In this document: one piece after another, positions 16,073 through 25,157 of the stretch
Layout of the letters: each line of letters starts with the position of its first letter
Position numbering within the stretch: position 1 is the stretch's first letter
Source of the DNA: Bog-756 sp963734395
Lineage (GTDB): Bacteria > Actinomycetota > Acidimicrobiia > Acidimicrobiales > RAAP-2
DNA: 64,000 nt
Assembly (NCBI GenBank): GCA_963734395.1
Contig: CAVTGY010000003.1
Coordinates: 124,001 to 188,000 of the forward strand
Reading direction: 5' to 3'
Notes under the pieces: model-generated
What the model was told of the DNA's origin: nothing
Seen by the model: only the letters and a program-made list of their open reading frames with translations
Database searches by the model: none
Made by a program: the position numbers and the translations under genes

Positions 16073-18464
16073 ATGGACGAGAACAACCAAAACCTGCCCC
16101 TATTGCCGCTGACCTCGGGAGTGGTGCTCCCGGGGATGGTCTTCACCATGGCCCTCGAGTCGGACGAGGCCAGGGCGGCCGCCGACGCCGCCGATGCGGT
16201 CGGCGGTCAGTTCGTGATCGTCCCGTTCATCGAAGGACGGTACTCGCCGGTGGGCGTGGTGGCCGAGGTCGTGGAGCGGGGTGAACTGCCCGGTGGGATG
16301 CCGGCGGTGGCGGTGCGCGGCGTGGAGCGGGCGCGGTTGGGGACGGCGGTGCCGGGCACCGGTCAGGCGCTGTGGGTCGAGGTCGAGCGGATCACCGAGG
16401 AGCCGGCGACCGACCTGACCACCGAGCTGGCTCGCGAGTACCGCGCGGTGGTGGAGAACATCCTGTTGGGTAGGGGCGCCGGCCGTTTGGCCGAGCAACT
16501 GGCCGAGGTGACCGAGCCGGGTCGGGTGGCGGACCTGTCGGGGTATTCGCCCGACCTGTCCCTGGCCCAGAAGGTTGAGGTGTTGGAAACCATCGACGTC
16601 GCCGACCGTCTGAGACTGGTCATCGCCTGGGCCCGTGAGGTCCTGGCCGACCTCACCTTCCGCGAACGGATCAAGACCGACGTCGAGGAGGGCATGGAGA
16701 AGACGCAACGCGAGTTCCTGTTGCGCCGTCAGCTCGAATCCATCCGCAAGGAGCTGGGCCAGCTCGGATCCGGCGACGAGGACGCGCCGGACGACTACCG
16801 CAGCCAGGCTGAGGGGAGAGATCTGCCCGAGGCGGTGCGCAAAGCGGTCGACCGCGAGATCGACAAGCTCGAGCGGATGAGCGAGCAGAACCCCGAGCAC
16901 GGGTGGATCCGAACCTGGTTGGACACCGTGCTCGAACTGCCGTGGGGCGAACTGTCCGAGGACCGGCTCGATGTGGCCGAGGCGTCACGCATTCTCGATC
17001 AGGACCACGACGGACTGCGCGATGTGAAGGACCGGATTCTCGAGCACCTGGCCGTCCGGGTGCTCCAGGCCGAGCGCGGCCTGGCACCGGTCGGGGGCCG
17101 AGGCTCGGGTGCCATCCTGGCACTGGTGGGTCCGCCGGGCGTCGGCAAGACCTCCCTGGGCGAATCGGTGGCCCGGGCGCTGGGAAGGTCGTTCGTGCGG
17201 GTGGCCCTGGGCGGCGTCCGTGACGAGGCCGAGATACGAGGGCACCGCCGTACCTATGTCGGCGCCCAACCCGGCCGGCTGGTGCGCGCCCTCGCGCGAG
17301 GCCGGCACCATGAACCCGGTGATCGTTCTCGACGAGGTCGACAAGCTGGGTGCTGACTACCGGGGAGACCCGTCCTCGGCGCTGCTCGAGGTGCTCGACC
17401 CGGCCCAGAACCACACGTTCCGCGACCACTACCTCGAGGTGGAGCTCGACCTGTCCAAGGTGCTGTTCATCGCCACCGCCAACATGGTGGACACCATCCC
17501 CGGGGCGCTGCTCGACCGGATGGAGGTCATCCGTCTCGACGGGTACACCGAGGACGAGAAGGTGGCCATCGCCCGCCACCACCTGATCGGTCGCCAACTG
17601 GATCGCGCCGCATTGGGCGTGGACGAGGTGACCATCACCGACGACGCCCTGTCGGTCGTCGTGGGTGACTACACCCGTGAAGCGGGAGTGCGGTCGCTCG
17701 AGCGCGAGCTCGGCCGGCTGCTGCGCAAAGTGGCAGCCCGCATCGCGTCGCACGACGTGCAGACTCCCCTGGTGGTGGACAAGGACGACGTCCGAGGTTG
17801 GCTGGGACGGCCGCACTTCTTCTTCGAGGCGGCCGATCGCACGGCGGTGCCCGGGGTGGCCACCGGACTGGCGGTCACCGGGGCCGGCGGCGACGTCCTC
17901 TATGTGGAGGCGTCGGTGATGGACGGGCCCGAAGGGCTCACCCTGACCGGCCAGCTGGGCGACGTCATGAAGGAGTCGGCGGAGATCGCGCTGTCCTATG
18001 TGCGCTCGCACGCCGACGCCCTGGGCATCGACCCGGCGGCCTTCGTCGGCAAGCGGTTCCACGTCCACGTTCCGGCCGGGGCCATTCCCAAGGACGGGCC
18101 GTCGGCCGGGGTCACCATGACCACCGCGTTGGTCAGCCTGCTCCGGAATACCCCGGTGCGGGCGGTGGTCGGCATGACCGGGGAGGTCACCCTGCAGGGC
18201 CGGGTGCTGCCCATCGGTGGCGTCCGCCAGAAGGTGCTGGCCGCCCACCGGGCCGGGTTGACCACGGTGGTGCTGCCGGTACGGAACGGTCCCGATCTCG
18301 AGGACGTCCCCGAGGCGGTGCGCGACCAGATGACCTTCCATCTGGCGTCCGACATCGCCGAGGTGTTGGAAGCGGCCCTGGCGGACGGGGCCGAGGCCGA
18401 GGCGACCGGGACCGCAGGCGATCGACGCCAGGATGCCGACCTCAGCCGGCCGGCCGCCGCCTGA
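16073..18464 (+). CDS. lon: Lon protease, interrupted by a 1-base insertion
   Basis: ATP-dependent cytosolic protease of about 796 residues once repaired. Frame 1 holds the N-terminal substrate domain (LPLLPLTSGVVLPGMVF), the coiled middle and Walker A GPPGVGKTS, up to EIRGHRRTYVGAQPGRLVRAL. Frame 2 resumes at REAGTMNPVIVLDEVDKL and carries the rest of the AAA domain and the protease domain with catalytic Ser (PKDGPSAG) and Lys (GVRQKVLAA). The extra base lies in a CGCGCG run at 17293-17298. The join is exact in the conserved alignment, so this is a recent lesion or a base-calling error. The start is set by GGAGG five bases before the ATG. Confidence 0.9.
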
Positions 18465-18470
18465 GGCGGG

Positions 18471-19391
18471 TCAGGGTCCGTCGAAGAAGCCGGCGAGGAT
18501 CCGAGCCAGCTCCACCGGCTGATCCCCCTGGATGCTGTGCCCGGCGTCCTCGACGGCCACCACCCGGTCGGTGGGTCGGCGGCGCCGGAATTCGGTCTCA
18601 TCGGCGTCGTCGACCACCGGTGACAGCTTGCCCCGGACCAACAACACCGGCGCGGCGATGTGCTCGAGGTCGTCCCACAGCCCGCCGAAGTCGATCGAGT
18701 CCACGTGAAGCCCGGTGGCACTCGACGGCCGGCCCAGCTGATGGCGCCACGTCCAGGTCCCGTCCTCACGCTGCACCGCGTTGTGGAGCACCCCTCGGCG
18801 CAGCGAGGACTCCGACCGGGTGGGGTTGAACTGGATGGTCCGCTCAAGGATCTCGTCGAAGGACGCAAAACTCTCCGGACCGGCCAGGAAGGCGGCGATG
18901 TCCGAGCTCTTCTGGTGATCGACCCCGGGGGTGATGTCCACCAGAGCCAGCCGGGCCACCAGCTCAGGGTGGTGGGCGGCCAAGGCGATGGCGGTCATCC
19001 CGCCGAGCGACATGCCCACCACCTGGCGCGCCGCCGGAGCCAGTGCGTCGATGGCCGCCGCCACGTCCTCGGCCATCGACGCCGGGTCGAGGGCCCGGCT
19101 GTCCCCGGGCCAGTCCGAATGCCCGTGTCCGGGCAGGTCGATGGCGACCAGCGGTCGGTCCAGGGCCAGTGCCACCGTGTCCCAGGTGTGGGCGTTCTGG
19201 CCCCCGCCGTGGAGGAACACCATGTGCGGGGTGTCGGATCCCCACGACAGCGCGCTCACCCGGCGCCCGGGGGTCACCTCCACCCACTCACGCCGTACCG
19301 TGGGCGGGCCGTTCCAGGTGAGGCCGGCCTCGTTGGCGTTCTCCTCGAACAGGGAGAACTCGTCGTAGGAATCCTCCGTCGACCGGCTCAT
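18471..19391 (-). CDS. Alpha/beta hydrolase
   Basis: 306 residues. HGGGQNAHTWD forms the oxyanion region, GMSLGG the nucleophile elbow (Ser), and AGHSIQGD carries the catalytic His. The first 40 residues are an N-terminal extension before the core fold. Similar proteins hydrolyse esters or C-C bonds; the substrate is unknown. It converges with lon, 6 bases apart, and is divergent from the CoA-transferase gene. Confidence 0.8.
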   Translation of the reverse strand: MSRSTEDSYDEFSLFEENANEAGLTWNGPPTVRREWVEVTPGRRVSALSWGSDTPHMVFLHGGGQNAHTWDTVALALDRPLVAIDLPGHGHSDWPGDSRALDPASMAEDVAAAIDALAPAARQVVGMSLGGMTAIALAAHHPELVARLALVDITPGVDHQKSSDIAAFLAGPESFASFDEILERTIQFNPTRSESSLRRGVLHNAVQREDGTWTWRHQLGRPSSATGLHVDSIDFGGLWDDLEHIAAPVLLVRGKLSPVVDDADETEFRRRRPTDRVVAVEDAGHSIQGDQPVELARILAGFFDGP

Positions 19392-19445
19392 GCGCAGAGC
19401 TTATTGAGCCCGGGACCGGAGTGACGTGGGTGGCACACTGGGGAG

Positions 19446-20750
19446 GTGCCGCCCACCTACTGCACGCCGGAGGAGGCCGCGGCCCTGATCCGGCCCCGGG
19501 ATTCGATCGGGTTCGGCCTGGGCCCGGCCAATCCGGATGCCTTCTTCACTGCACTCGGAACCCGGGATGACTGGGAGGACCTGACCTTCGGTGGAGCGCT
19601 GCTCCTCGGCTACTACACGGTGCTGGCCCACCCCAAGGTCTCCTACCGGTCGGGGTTCTTCGGTCCCGCAGAACGGATCCTCCTGGCCCAGGGGGCCAAC
19701 GTCGAGCTGGTCCCGGGTGCCTTCCGGCAATTCGCCCCCATCCTCCGTCGCTACAACCCGCGGGTGATGACGGTGCAGGCCGCGCCACCCGGCGGGGCCG
19801 GGATGATCAACCTCTCGCTCCACCTGGGGGCGACCTACGACGAGCTGGTGATGGCCGGGCGGGATCCCGACCGGTTGCTGGTGGTCGAGATCAACCCCAA
19901 TCTGCCCCGCACCCGCTCGCTTCCCCCCCGGTTCTCCAACACCATTCCGCTGGACATCGTCGATGTGGTGGTGGAGGCGGACGGCGCGCCCTACGCGCTG
20001 GGCCAGGTGGAACCGGACGACATCGATGCAGCCATTGCCACCCGGGCTCGCACCTTCATCGCCGACGGGGCCACCCTCCAGGTGGGCATCGGGGCGGTGC
20101 CCAACATGGTGGCGTCCGAGCTGGCCTCCGGGCCGGGTGGAACGTATGGGATCCACGGCGAGATGTTCACCGACGGGTTGATGGAGCTCCACCTGGCGGG
20201 CAAGGTGACCAACACCTCCAAGGGCCTGTTCAACGGGGTGTCGGTGGCCACCTTCGCGCTGGGTTCATCGGCGTTGTACGCATGGTTGGACGAGAACGAA
20301 CAGGTGGCCTTCGTGCCGGTGGACGTGGTCAATGATCCGACCGTCATCGCCCAGAACCACGCCTTCGTCTCGGTCAACGGTGCGCTGAGTGTCGACCTGT
20401 ATGGTCAGGTGGTGGCCGACTCCATCGACGGCAAGCAGATCTCCGGCGTGGGCGGGCACGAGGATTTTGTGGCCGGCGCAGAACTCCGACTCGATGATCA
20501 CTCGTTGATCTGCCTTCGCTCCACGGCGGTGACCGACGGGGTCACCCGCTCGCGCATCGTGCCATTGCTCCCGGAGGGATCGGTGGTCTCCACCCCACGC
20601 CACCACACCGGCGTGATCGTGACCGAGTACGGCGCGGCCGACCTGACCGGACTCACCGTGCGCGAACGGGCGTCCGCGCTGGCCGAGATCGCCCATCCCG
20701 ACTTCCGTGACCAACTGCGACAGGTGGCGGATACCCTCGGGCGGCATTGA
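19446..20750 (+). CDS. Acetyl-CoA hydrolase/transferase family protein
   Basis: 434 residues of the family that includes 4-hydroxybutyrate CoA-transferase and acetyl-CoA hydrolase. A catalytic Glu would lie in the central VTEYGAADLTG / GIHGEMFTDG region; the GIGAVPN motif (LQVGIGAVPNMVASEL) binds the CoA. GTG start. First of four co-directional genes (to 23276) with short gaps or overlaps, suggesting a degradation operon that activates and cleaves an unknown carboxylic acid. Confidence 0.85.
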   Translation: MPPTYCTPEEAAALIRPRDSIGFGLGPANPDAFFTALGTRDDWEDLTFGGALLLGYYTVLAHPKVSYRSGFFGPAERILLAQGANVELVPGAFRQFAPILRRYNPRVMTVQAAPPGGAGMINLSLHLGATYDELVMAGRDPDRLLVVEINPNLPRTRSLPPRFSNTIPLDIVDVVVEADGAPYALGQVEPDDIDAAIATRARTFIADGATLQVGIGAVPNMVASELASGPGGTYGIHGEMFTDGLMELHLAGKVTNTSKGLFNGVSVATFALGSSALYAWLDENEQVAFVPVDVVNDPTVIAQNHAFVSVNGALSVDLYGQVVADSIDGKQISGVGGHEDFVAGAELRLDDHSLICLRSTAVTDGVTRSRIVPLLPEGSVVSTPRHHTGVIVTEYGAADLTGLTVRERASALAEIAHPDFRDQLRQVADTLGRH

Positions 20751-20755
20751 CCCGG

Positions 20756-21571
20756 ATGACCGGCCACACCATGCCGGCGTCGATGACGCTGGCCAGCTTC
20801 AACATCCACATGGGAGTCGACGGTTGGGGCCGTCCCTTCGACCTGGTCGAGCAATGCGCTGCCCTCGACGCCGACGTGCTGGTGCTGCAGGAGTCGTGGT
20901 GTCCGGACGGCGACCAGGTCAGCACCGCCGCCGCGGTGGCCGGAGGACTGGGCTACCAACTGGTGGCCGAAGTCGGATTGGCCCGGGGCCGCCTGTTCAA
21001 CCCGCTCCCCAGCACCACCACCCGCTGGGCGCCGTTTCCGGGCCTGGTGCGCAAGTCGTTCCGCCTCGAGGACGAGCGCTGGGCGATCAATGCGGGACCC
21101 GACGATCGCGGGTTCGTCACCGGACAGTGGGGGGTCGCTCTCCTGGCCAGGTTGCCGGCGCACAACTGTTCGGTCGTCCCGCTGGGGAAACTGCGGCGCG
21201 ATCCGGCGCATCGGGCGGTGATCAGCTGCGAGATCGACCTGGACGGCGGTCGGCTCTCGGTCCACGGCACCCACATGTCCCACATCACCCACGGGTCCCA
21301 TGCCCAGTACCGGTTGCTGAGCCGACAGCTGCCGCCGCCGACGACCGCCGCAGTGCTGGCCGGCGACATGAACATGTGGGGTCCACCGGTCAGCTCGTAC
21401 TTTCGGGGATGGCGTCGCGCCCTCCGGGCCAGGACCTGGCCCGCGCAACGCCCGCACAGCCAGCTCGACCACGTGCTGGCCACTGCGCCGGTGCGGGTGG
21501 TCGACGCCCGGGTCGGCGCCTTTGCCGGGTCCGATCACCTACCGGTGGTGGTGACCCTGGCGTTGGCCTGA
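20756..21571 (+). CDS. Endonuclease/exonuclease/phosphatase family protein
   Basis: About 271 residues with the EEP fold: ASFNIHMG (Asn), VLVLQESW (Glu metal ligand), GDMNMWG (Asp-x-Asn), and SDHLPVVV (terminal Asp-His). It could act on nucleic acid, phosphoinositide-like or other phosphoesters. A TTG at 20747 overlapping the upstream stop is an alternative start. No signal peptide. Confidence 0.8.
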   Translation: MTGHTMPASMTLASFNIHMGVDGWGRPFDLVEQCAALDADVLVLQESWCPDGDQVSTAAAVAGGLGYQLVAEVGLARGRLFNPLPSTTTRWAPFPGLVRKSFRLEDERWAINAGPDDRGFVTGQWGVALLARLPAHNCSVVPLGKLRRDPAHRAVISCEIDLDGGRLSVHGTHMSHITHGSHAQYRLLSRQLPPPTTAAVLAGDMNMWGPPVSSYFRGWRRALRARTWPAQRPHSQLDHVLATAPVRVVDARVGAFAGSDHLPVVVTLALA

Positions 21572-21612
21572 GCCCGGGAAGGCTGGCTGGTGCCCGGCTA
21601 GCGTCGGGTGCC

Positions 21613-22401
21613 GTGGCCGACCCGCTGGCAGGATTCGAACGGAGCTCCTTCAGCGCAGAGGGCAGGACCGAGACGGTCTACAGGACCGGATCGGGCGCCG
21701 CAGTCATCGTGATCAGCGAGCTGCCCGGCATCACCCCCAAGGTCGCCGGGTTCGGGCGGACGGTGGCCGACGCCGGGTTCACCGCGGTGATCCCCCATCT
21801 GTTCGGGAGTGACGGCCGCGCCCCTTCGTTCGGCTACACGGTTTCCTCGCTCGCCCGGGTGTGCGTCGCCCGGGAGTTCACCGTGATGGCCTGCGGCAGG
21901 ACCAGCCCGATCATCAGCTGGTTACGCGCCCTGGCCCGCGACGAGCACGCCCGCTGCGGTGGTCCCGGGGTGGGCGCGGTGGGGATGTGCTTCACCGGGG
22001 GGTTCGCCCTGGCCATGATGGTCGACGACGTGGTGGTGGCACCGGTGCTCAGCCAACCGTCACTCCCGTTCCCGGTAGGCAAGGCCCGCCGACGCGACGT
22101 GGCCCTCTCCCCGGCTGACCTGGCCCGGGTCCAGGAGCGGGCGGCGGGCGGTGCCTGCGTGCTCGGTCTGCGCTTCACCGGTGACAAGACCAGCCCCCCC
22201 GAGCGGTTCGAGCACCTCCGCGAGCTGCTCGGCGATGCGTTCGTGGCAATCGAGCTCGACTCGTCCAAGGGCAACCCGCACGGCCACAGGAAGATGGCGC
22301 ACTCGGTGCTCACCGAGGATCTCGACGACCGTCCCGGCACACCGACCCGCGACGCCCTCGACCAGGTGCTCGGGTTCTTCAAGGACCGCCTCGCCGGGTG
22401 A
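21613..22401 (+). CDS. Dienelactone hydrolase family protein
   Basis: 262 residues. The triad typical of dienelactone hydrolases is present: Cys in GMCFTGG, Asp in RFTGDKTSP, His in MAHSVLTED. ELPGITP near residue 40 is the family oxyanion segment. GTG start; no clear ribosome site. The stop overlaps the GTG of the next hydrolase by 4 bases. Confidence 0.82.
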   Translation: MADPLAGFERSSFSAEGRTETVYRTGSGAAVIVISELPGITPKVAGFGRTVADAGFTAVIPHLFGSDGRAPSFGYTVSSLARVCVAREFTVMACGRTSPIISWLRALARDEHARCGGPGVGAVGMCFTGGFALAMMVDDVVVAPVLSQPSLPFPVGKARRRDVALSPADLARVQERAAGGACVLGLRFTGDKTSPPERFEHLRELLGDAFVAIELDSSKGNPHGHRKMAHSVLTEDLDDRPGTPTRDALDQVLGFFKDRLAG

Positions 22402-23276
22402 ACCGCCTGATCGCAGGGTGGAAGGGGCGCGGACGCACCCTCACCCTGTGCGGCCACCAGATCTTCACCGTTGACGTCCCCTCCGCCGGGCCCGAGCGGG
22501 CGTCCCCCCTGCTGGTCCTCCACGGCTTCCCCACCTCGTCCTTCGACTTCCACGCCGTGGTCGACCAATTGGCCGCCAACCGGCGGGTGCTGCTGTTCGA
22601 CATGCTCGGCTTCGGCCTGTCGGAGAAGCCGGACATCGCCTACAACTTCGCTCTGCACGCCGACATCGCCATGGCCGTGGTCGGTGCACTGGGTGTGGAC
22701 CGCCTGGGAATGCTGACCCACGACGTGGGAGACACCGTCGGCGGTGAGTTGCTGGCCCGCCACCTCGAGGGCGGCTGGGACGTGGAGATCACCGATCGGA
22801 CACTGACCAATGGAAGCATCTACATGGCACTGACCCAGCTGAGCGACGGGCAGCGTTTCCTCCTCGCACTCCCCGACCGGCGGTTGCCCGACGACACCTC
22901 CCTCGACCCGGGCAAGGTGATGGCCGGGGTTACCGCCACCTTCGGCTCGGGCTCCGTCGTCGACGACGAGGAGATCGACGCCCAGCGGGAGATGATCGCC
23001 CACCTCGACGGACACCTGTTGCTCCCCCGCCACATCCGATACGTCGAGGAGCGGAGGCGGAGCGAGGCGCGCTTCACCGAGGCGATCGAGCGCCACCCCT
23101 CCCCCCTGGTCGTGGTGTGGGGGACCGACGACCCGATCGCGGTGCCGGCCATGGCCGAACGCCTGTGCCACATCCGGGGCACCGGCGGTCCTTACCTCCT
23201 CGACGGGGTGGGGCACTACCCGATGACCGAAGCCCCCGACCGCTTCCTCGCCGCACTGGCCGAGGCCGCCGGCTGA
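22398..23276 (+). CDS. Alpha/beta hydrolase of the dehalogenase/epoxide hydrolase type
   Basis: 292 residues. LHGFPTSSFDF gives the oxyanion motif, and the nucleophile elbow reads THDVGDTVG, i.e. Asp rather than Ser, as in haloalkane dehalogenases and epoxide hydrolases. The acid is in VVWGTDDPIA and the His in VGHYPMTEAP. Translation is coupled to the upstream gene through GTGA. Whether it removes halide or opens an epoxide is not decidable here. Confidence 0.82.
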   Translation: MNRLIAGWKGRGRTLTLCGHQIFTVDVPSAGPERASPLLVLHGFPTSSFDFHAVVDQLAANRRVLLFDMLGFGLSEKPDIAYNFALHADIAMAVVGALGVDRLGMLTHDVGDTVGGELLARHLEGGWDVEITDRTLTNGSIYMALTQLSDGQRFLLALPDRRLPDDTSLDPGKVMAGVTATFGSGSVVDDEEIDAQREMIAHLDGHLLLPRHIRYVEERRRSEARFTEAIERHPSPLVVVWGTDDPIAVPAMAERLCHIRGTGGPYLLDGVGHYPMTEAPDRFLAALAEAAG

Positions 23277-23279
23277 CCT

Positions 23280-24083
23280 TCAAACCGTGCAGATCACCTC
23301 CCCGTGAAGCACGGCGAACCATCCGTCCGGCGACGATGCCCACCGCCGCCAGGCGGCGCTGAAGGACACCAGGTCCTCCGCGGAGGCGATCCCGTAGGTC
23401 ACCAACTGGTCGGCAAGAGCGGACTCGGTGAACCGGTCGGCCCACAGGTCCCCCCACCACTCCCGGTGCTCGGGGGTGGCATAGCACCAGGTGGATGCCG
23501 AGGGGAGCACCTCGGTGAACTCCGAACGATTGGCCCACGACAGCAGCCGCCGACCGGCGTCCCAACTGGCTCCGTTGACTCGTGTCACCGCGCCATAGGC
23601 AAGAAGGGCCCGCTCCAACTCCGAATCGTCGGGAAAGTACCGCATGCCCGGATAGTCACTGTCCCGGACGGCGACGACGCCGCCCGGACGGCAGACCCGG
23701 CGCATCTCGGCCAGCGCGGCCAACGGATCACCCACGTGCTGAAGCACCTGGTGGGCGTGGACCACGTCGAAGCTGTCGTCGTCGAAGGGGAGGTCGAAGA
23801 GGTCACCCACCTCGAAGGTGACCGACGGGAGGTCCCCGTCGGTCACCAGCGCCCGGGCCTTCTCGATGACCGCGGCGGAGGCATCGATACCGACCACCCG
23901 GCCGGGCGCCACCCGGCCGGCCAGGTCGAGGGTGATGGTCCCGGGTCCGCAGCCCACGTCGAGCAATCCGATTCCCGCCCGGAGGTGGGGGAGGAGGTAG
24001 GCCGCGGAGTTCTCCGCGGTACGCCATCGATGCGATCGCAGCACGCTGTCGTGGTGTCCGTGGGTGTAGGGCACGTCGGTCAT
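23280..24083 (-). CDS. SAM-dependent methyltransferase (class I)
   Basis: 267 residues. SAM-binding motif I LLDVGCGPGTITLDLA, motif II acidic VGIDAS, FEVGDLFDLPF and FDVVHAHQVLQHV are the class I Rossmann signatures. The C-terminal 100 residues contain many Trp and Tyr residues and probably form the substrate lid. Relatives methylate ubiquinone/menaquinone precursors or unknown small molecules. Monocistronic, converging with the hydrolase operon with a 3-base gap. Confidence 0.85.
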   Translation of the reverse strand: MTDVPYTHGHHDSVLRSHRWRTAENSAAYLLPHLRAGIGLLDVGCGPGTITLDLAGRVAPGRVVGIDASAAVIEKARALVTDGDLPSVTFEVGDLFDLPFDDDSFDVVHAHQVLQHVGDPLAALAEMRRVCRPGGVVAVRDSDYPGMRYFPDDSELERALLAYGAVTRVNGASWDAGRRLLSWANRSEFTEVLPSASTWCYATPEHREWWGDLWADRFTESALADQLVTYGIASAEDLVSFSAAWRRWASSPDGWFAVLHGEVICTV

Positions 24084-24126
24084 CCGCCCAGCATGCGGGG
24101 TGGCCCCGGCCGTTGCAAACAGCGGG

Positions 24127-24593
24127 TTACCCGACCGCGGGGACCGGACGGCCGCCTTCGAGGTAGACCAACCCGTCGGCGGCCAGCGCCCGGGCCACCC
24201 GGCGACCGACCGGCCCGCTCAACAACCGCGTCGCTTCGTCAGGTTCGACGAAGCGGTGCTCGCTGATCTCCACGCCATCCACCACGATCCCCTGGCGTTC
24301 GGTCGGTCCGATCGAGCCACAGTCGAAGACGAACCGCAGCCCCCCGGGCCGCTCCGGCTTCGGGCGGAGGAAGTCCACACAGACCAACCGACCCGAGTTC
24401 ACCACCAGCCCGGTTTCCTCTTTGACTTCGCGACGACAGCCTTCCCAGGGGGATTCCCCGTCCGCCTCGATCTGCCCCCCGGAATGGTCCATCCCGATTT
24501 GTAGGTCGGTTTGAGGATCAGGATGCGGCCGCCTCCGTCACCGATGAGCGCTCCGGCCGAGGCGGGAATACGGGGCAGGACCGAGTCGGACAC
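24127..24593 (-). CDS. Nudix hydrolase, interrupted by a 1-base deletion
   Basis: Read through a one-base gap this is a Nudix hydrolase of about 155 residues: SAGALIGDGGGRILILKPTYKSGWTIPGG in frame 1, then QIEADGESPWEGCRREVKEETGL in frame 2, giving the Nudix box GX5EX7REVXEE with a one-residue insertion. The break is a G homopolymer (24475-24480, six bases; seven restore the frame), a typical site for sequencing error. GTG at 24593 is the likely start. Divergent from the membrane-protein gene by 48 bases. Confidence 0.75.
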
Positions 24594-24641
24594 CGGTCCA
24601 TCATCACCGAATTCGCCGGTCGGCGGTGTCACTATCGATTC

Positions 24642-25118
24642 ATGTCCAACCTCTTCACCCACCAGCCGCATCCCTACATCGCAGAGCGGAAGATCGCGGG
24701 CCCGGTCAAGGTACGCGATCAGCGACGAACCGATACCGCCTGGCACCGGGTCAACGCCAAGGTCGGGCTGACCATCACCCTTCTAGTAGGCACCATGCTC
24801 TGCGGCTACATCTTCGCGGCCATCGCCTTGATCAGCCTCCCGTCGGCCATCAAGTCGCACAACCTCACCATCATCGTGGCTTGGGTGTCGAGCAACTTCC
24901 TCCAGTTGGTGCTCCTGCCCATCATCATCGTGGGCCAGAACATCCAGGCGGCGGCGGCCGATAAGCGCTCCGAGGCCACCTACAACGACGCGGCTGCGGT
25001 GCTGCACGAGTCGCTGCAGATCGAGAAGCACCTCGAGGCCCAGGACGCGGCCATCGAGAGCATCCTTGCCACCGTGGGCGGTCCCAACCCCGCCGGCACT
25101 CCCCCGCCGGCCGGCTGA
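24642..25118 (+). CDS. DUF1003-like two-helix membrane protein
   Basis: 158 residues. A polar N terminus, two hydrophobic helices (about 42-65 and 76-99), then the stretch LLPIIIVGQNIQAAAADKRSEATYNDAAAVLHESLQIEKHLE, which resembles the end of DUF1003 proteins: a short membrane anchor followed by a cytosolic helix. Function unknown in the family. Converges with dnaB, 39 bases apart. Confidence 0.6.
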   Translation: MSNLFTHQPHPYIAERKIAGPVKVRDQRRTDTAWHRVNAKVGLTITLLVGTMLCGYIFAAIALISLPSAIKSHNLTIIVAWVSSNFLQLVLLPIIIVGQNIQAAAADKRSEATYNDAAAVLHESLQIEKHLEAQDAAIESILATVGGPNPAGTPPPAG

Positions 25119-25157
25119 GGCCTCCGCCGCCGGATCCGGTGGGCGGCCGGTTGGTTC

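Noticed and set aside
16671..18341. 556-codon minus-strand open frame over lon
   Set aside because: Antisense of the Lon protease region; no recognisable motifs.
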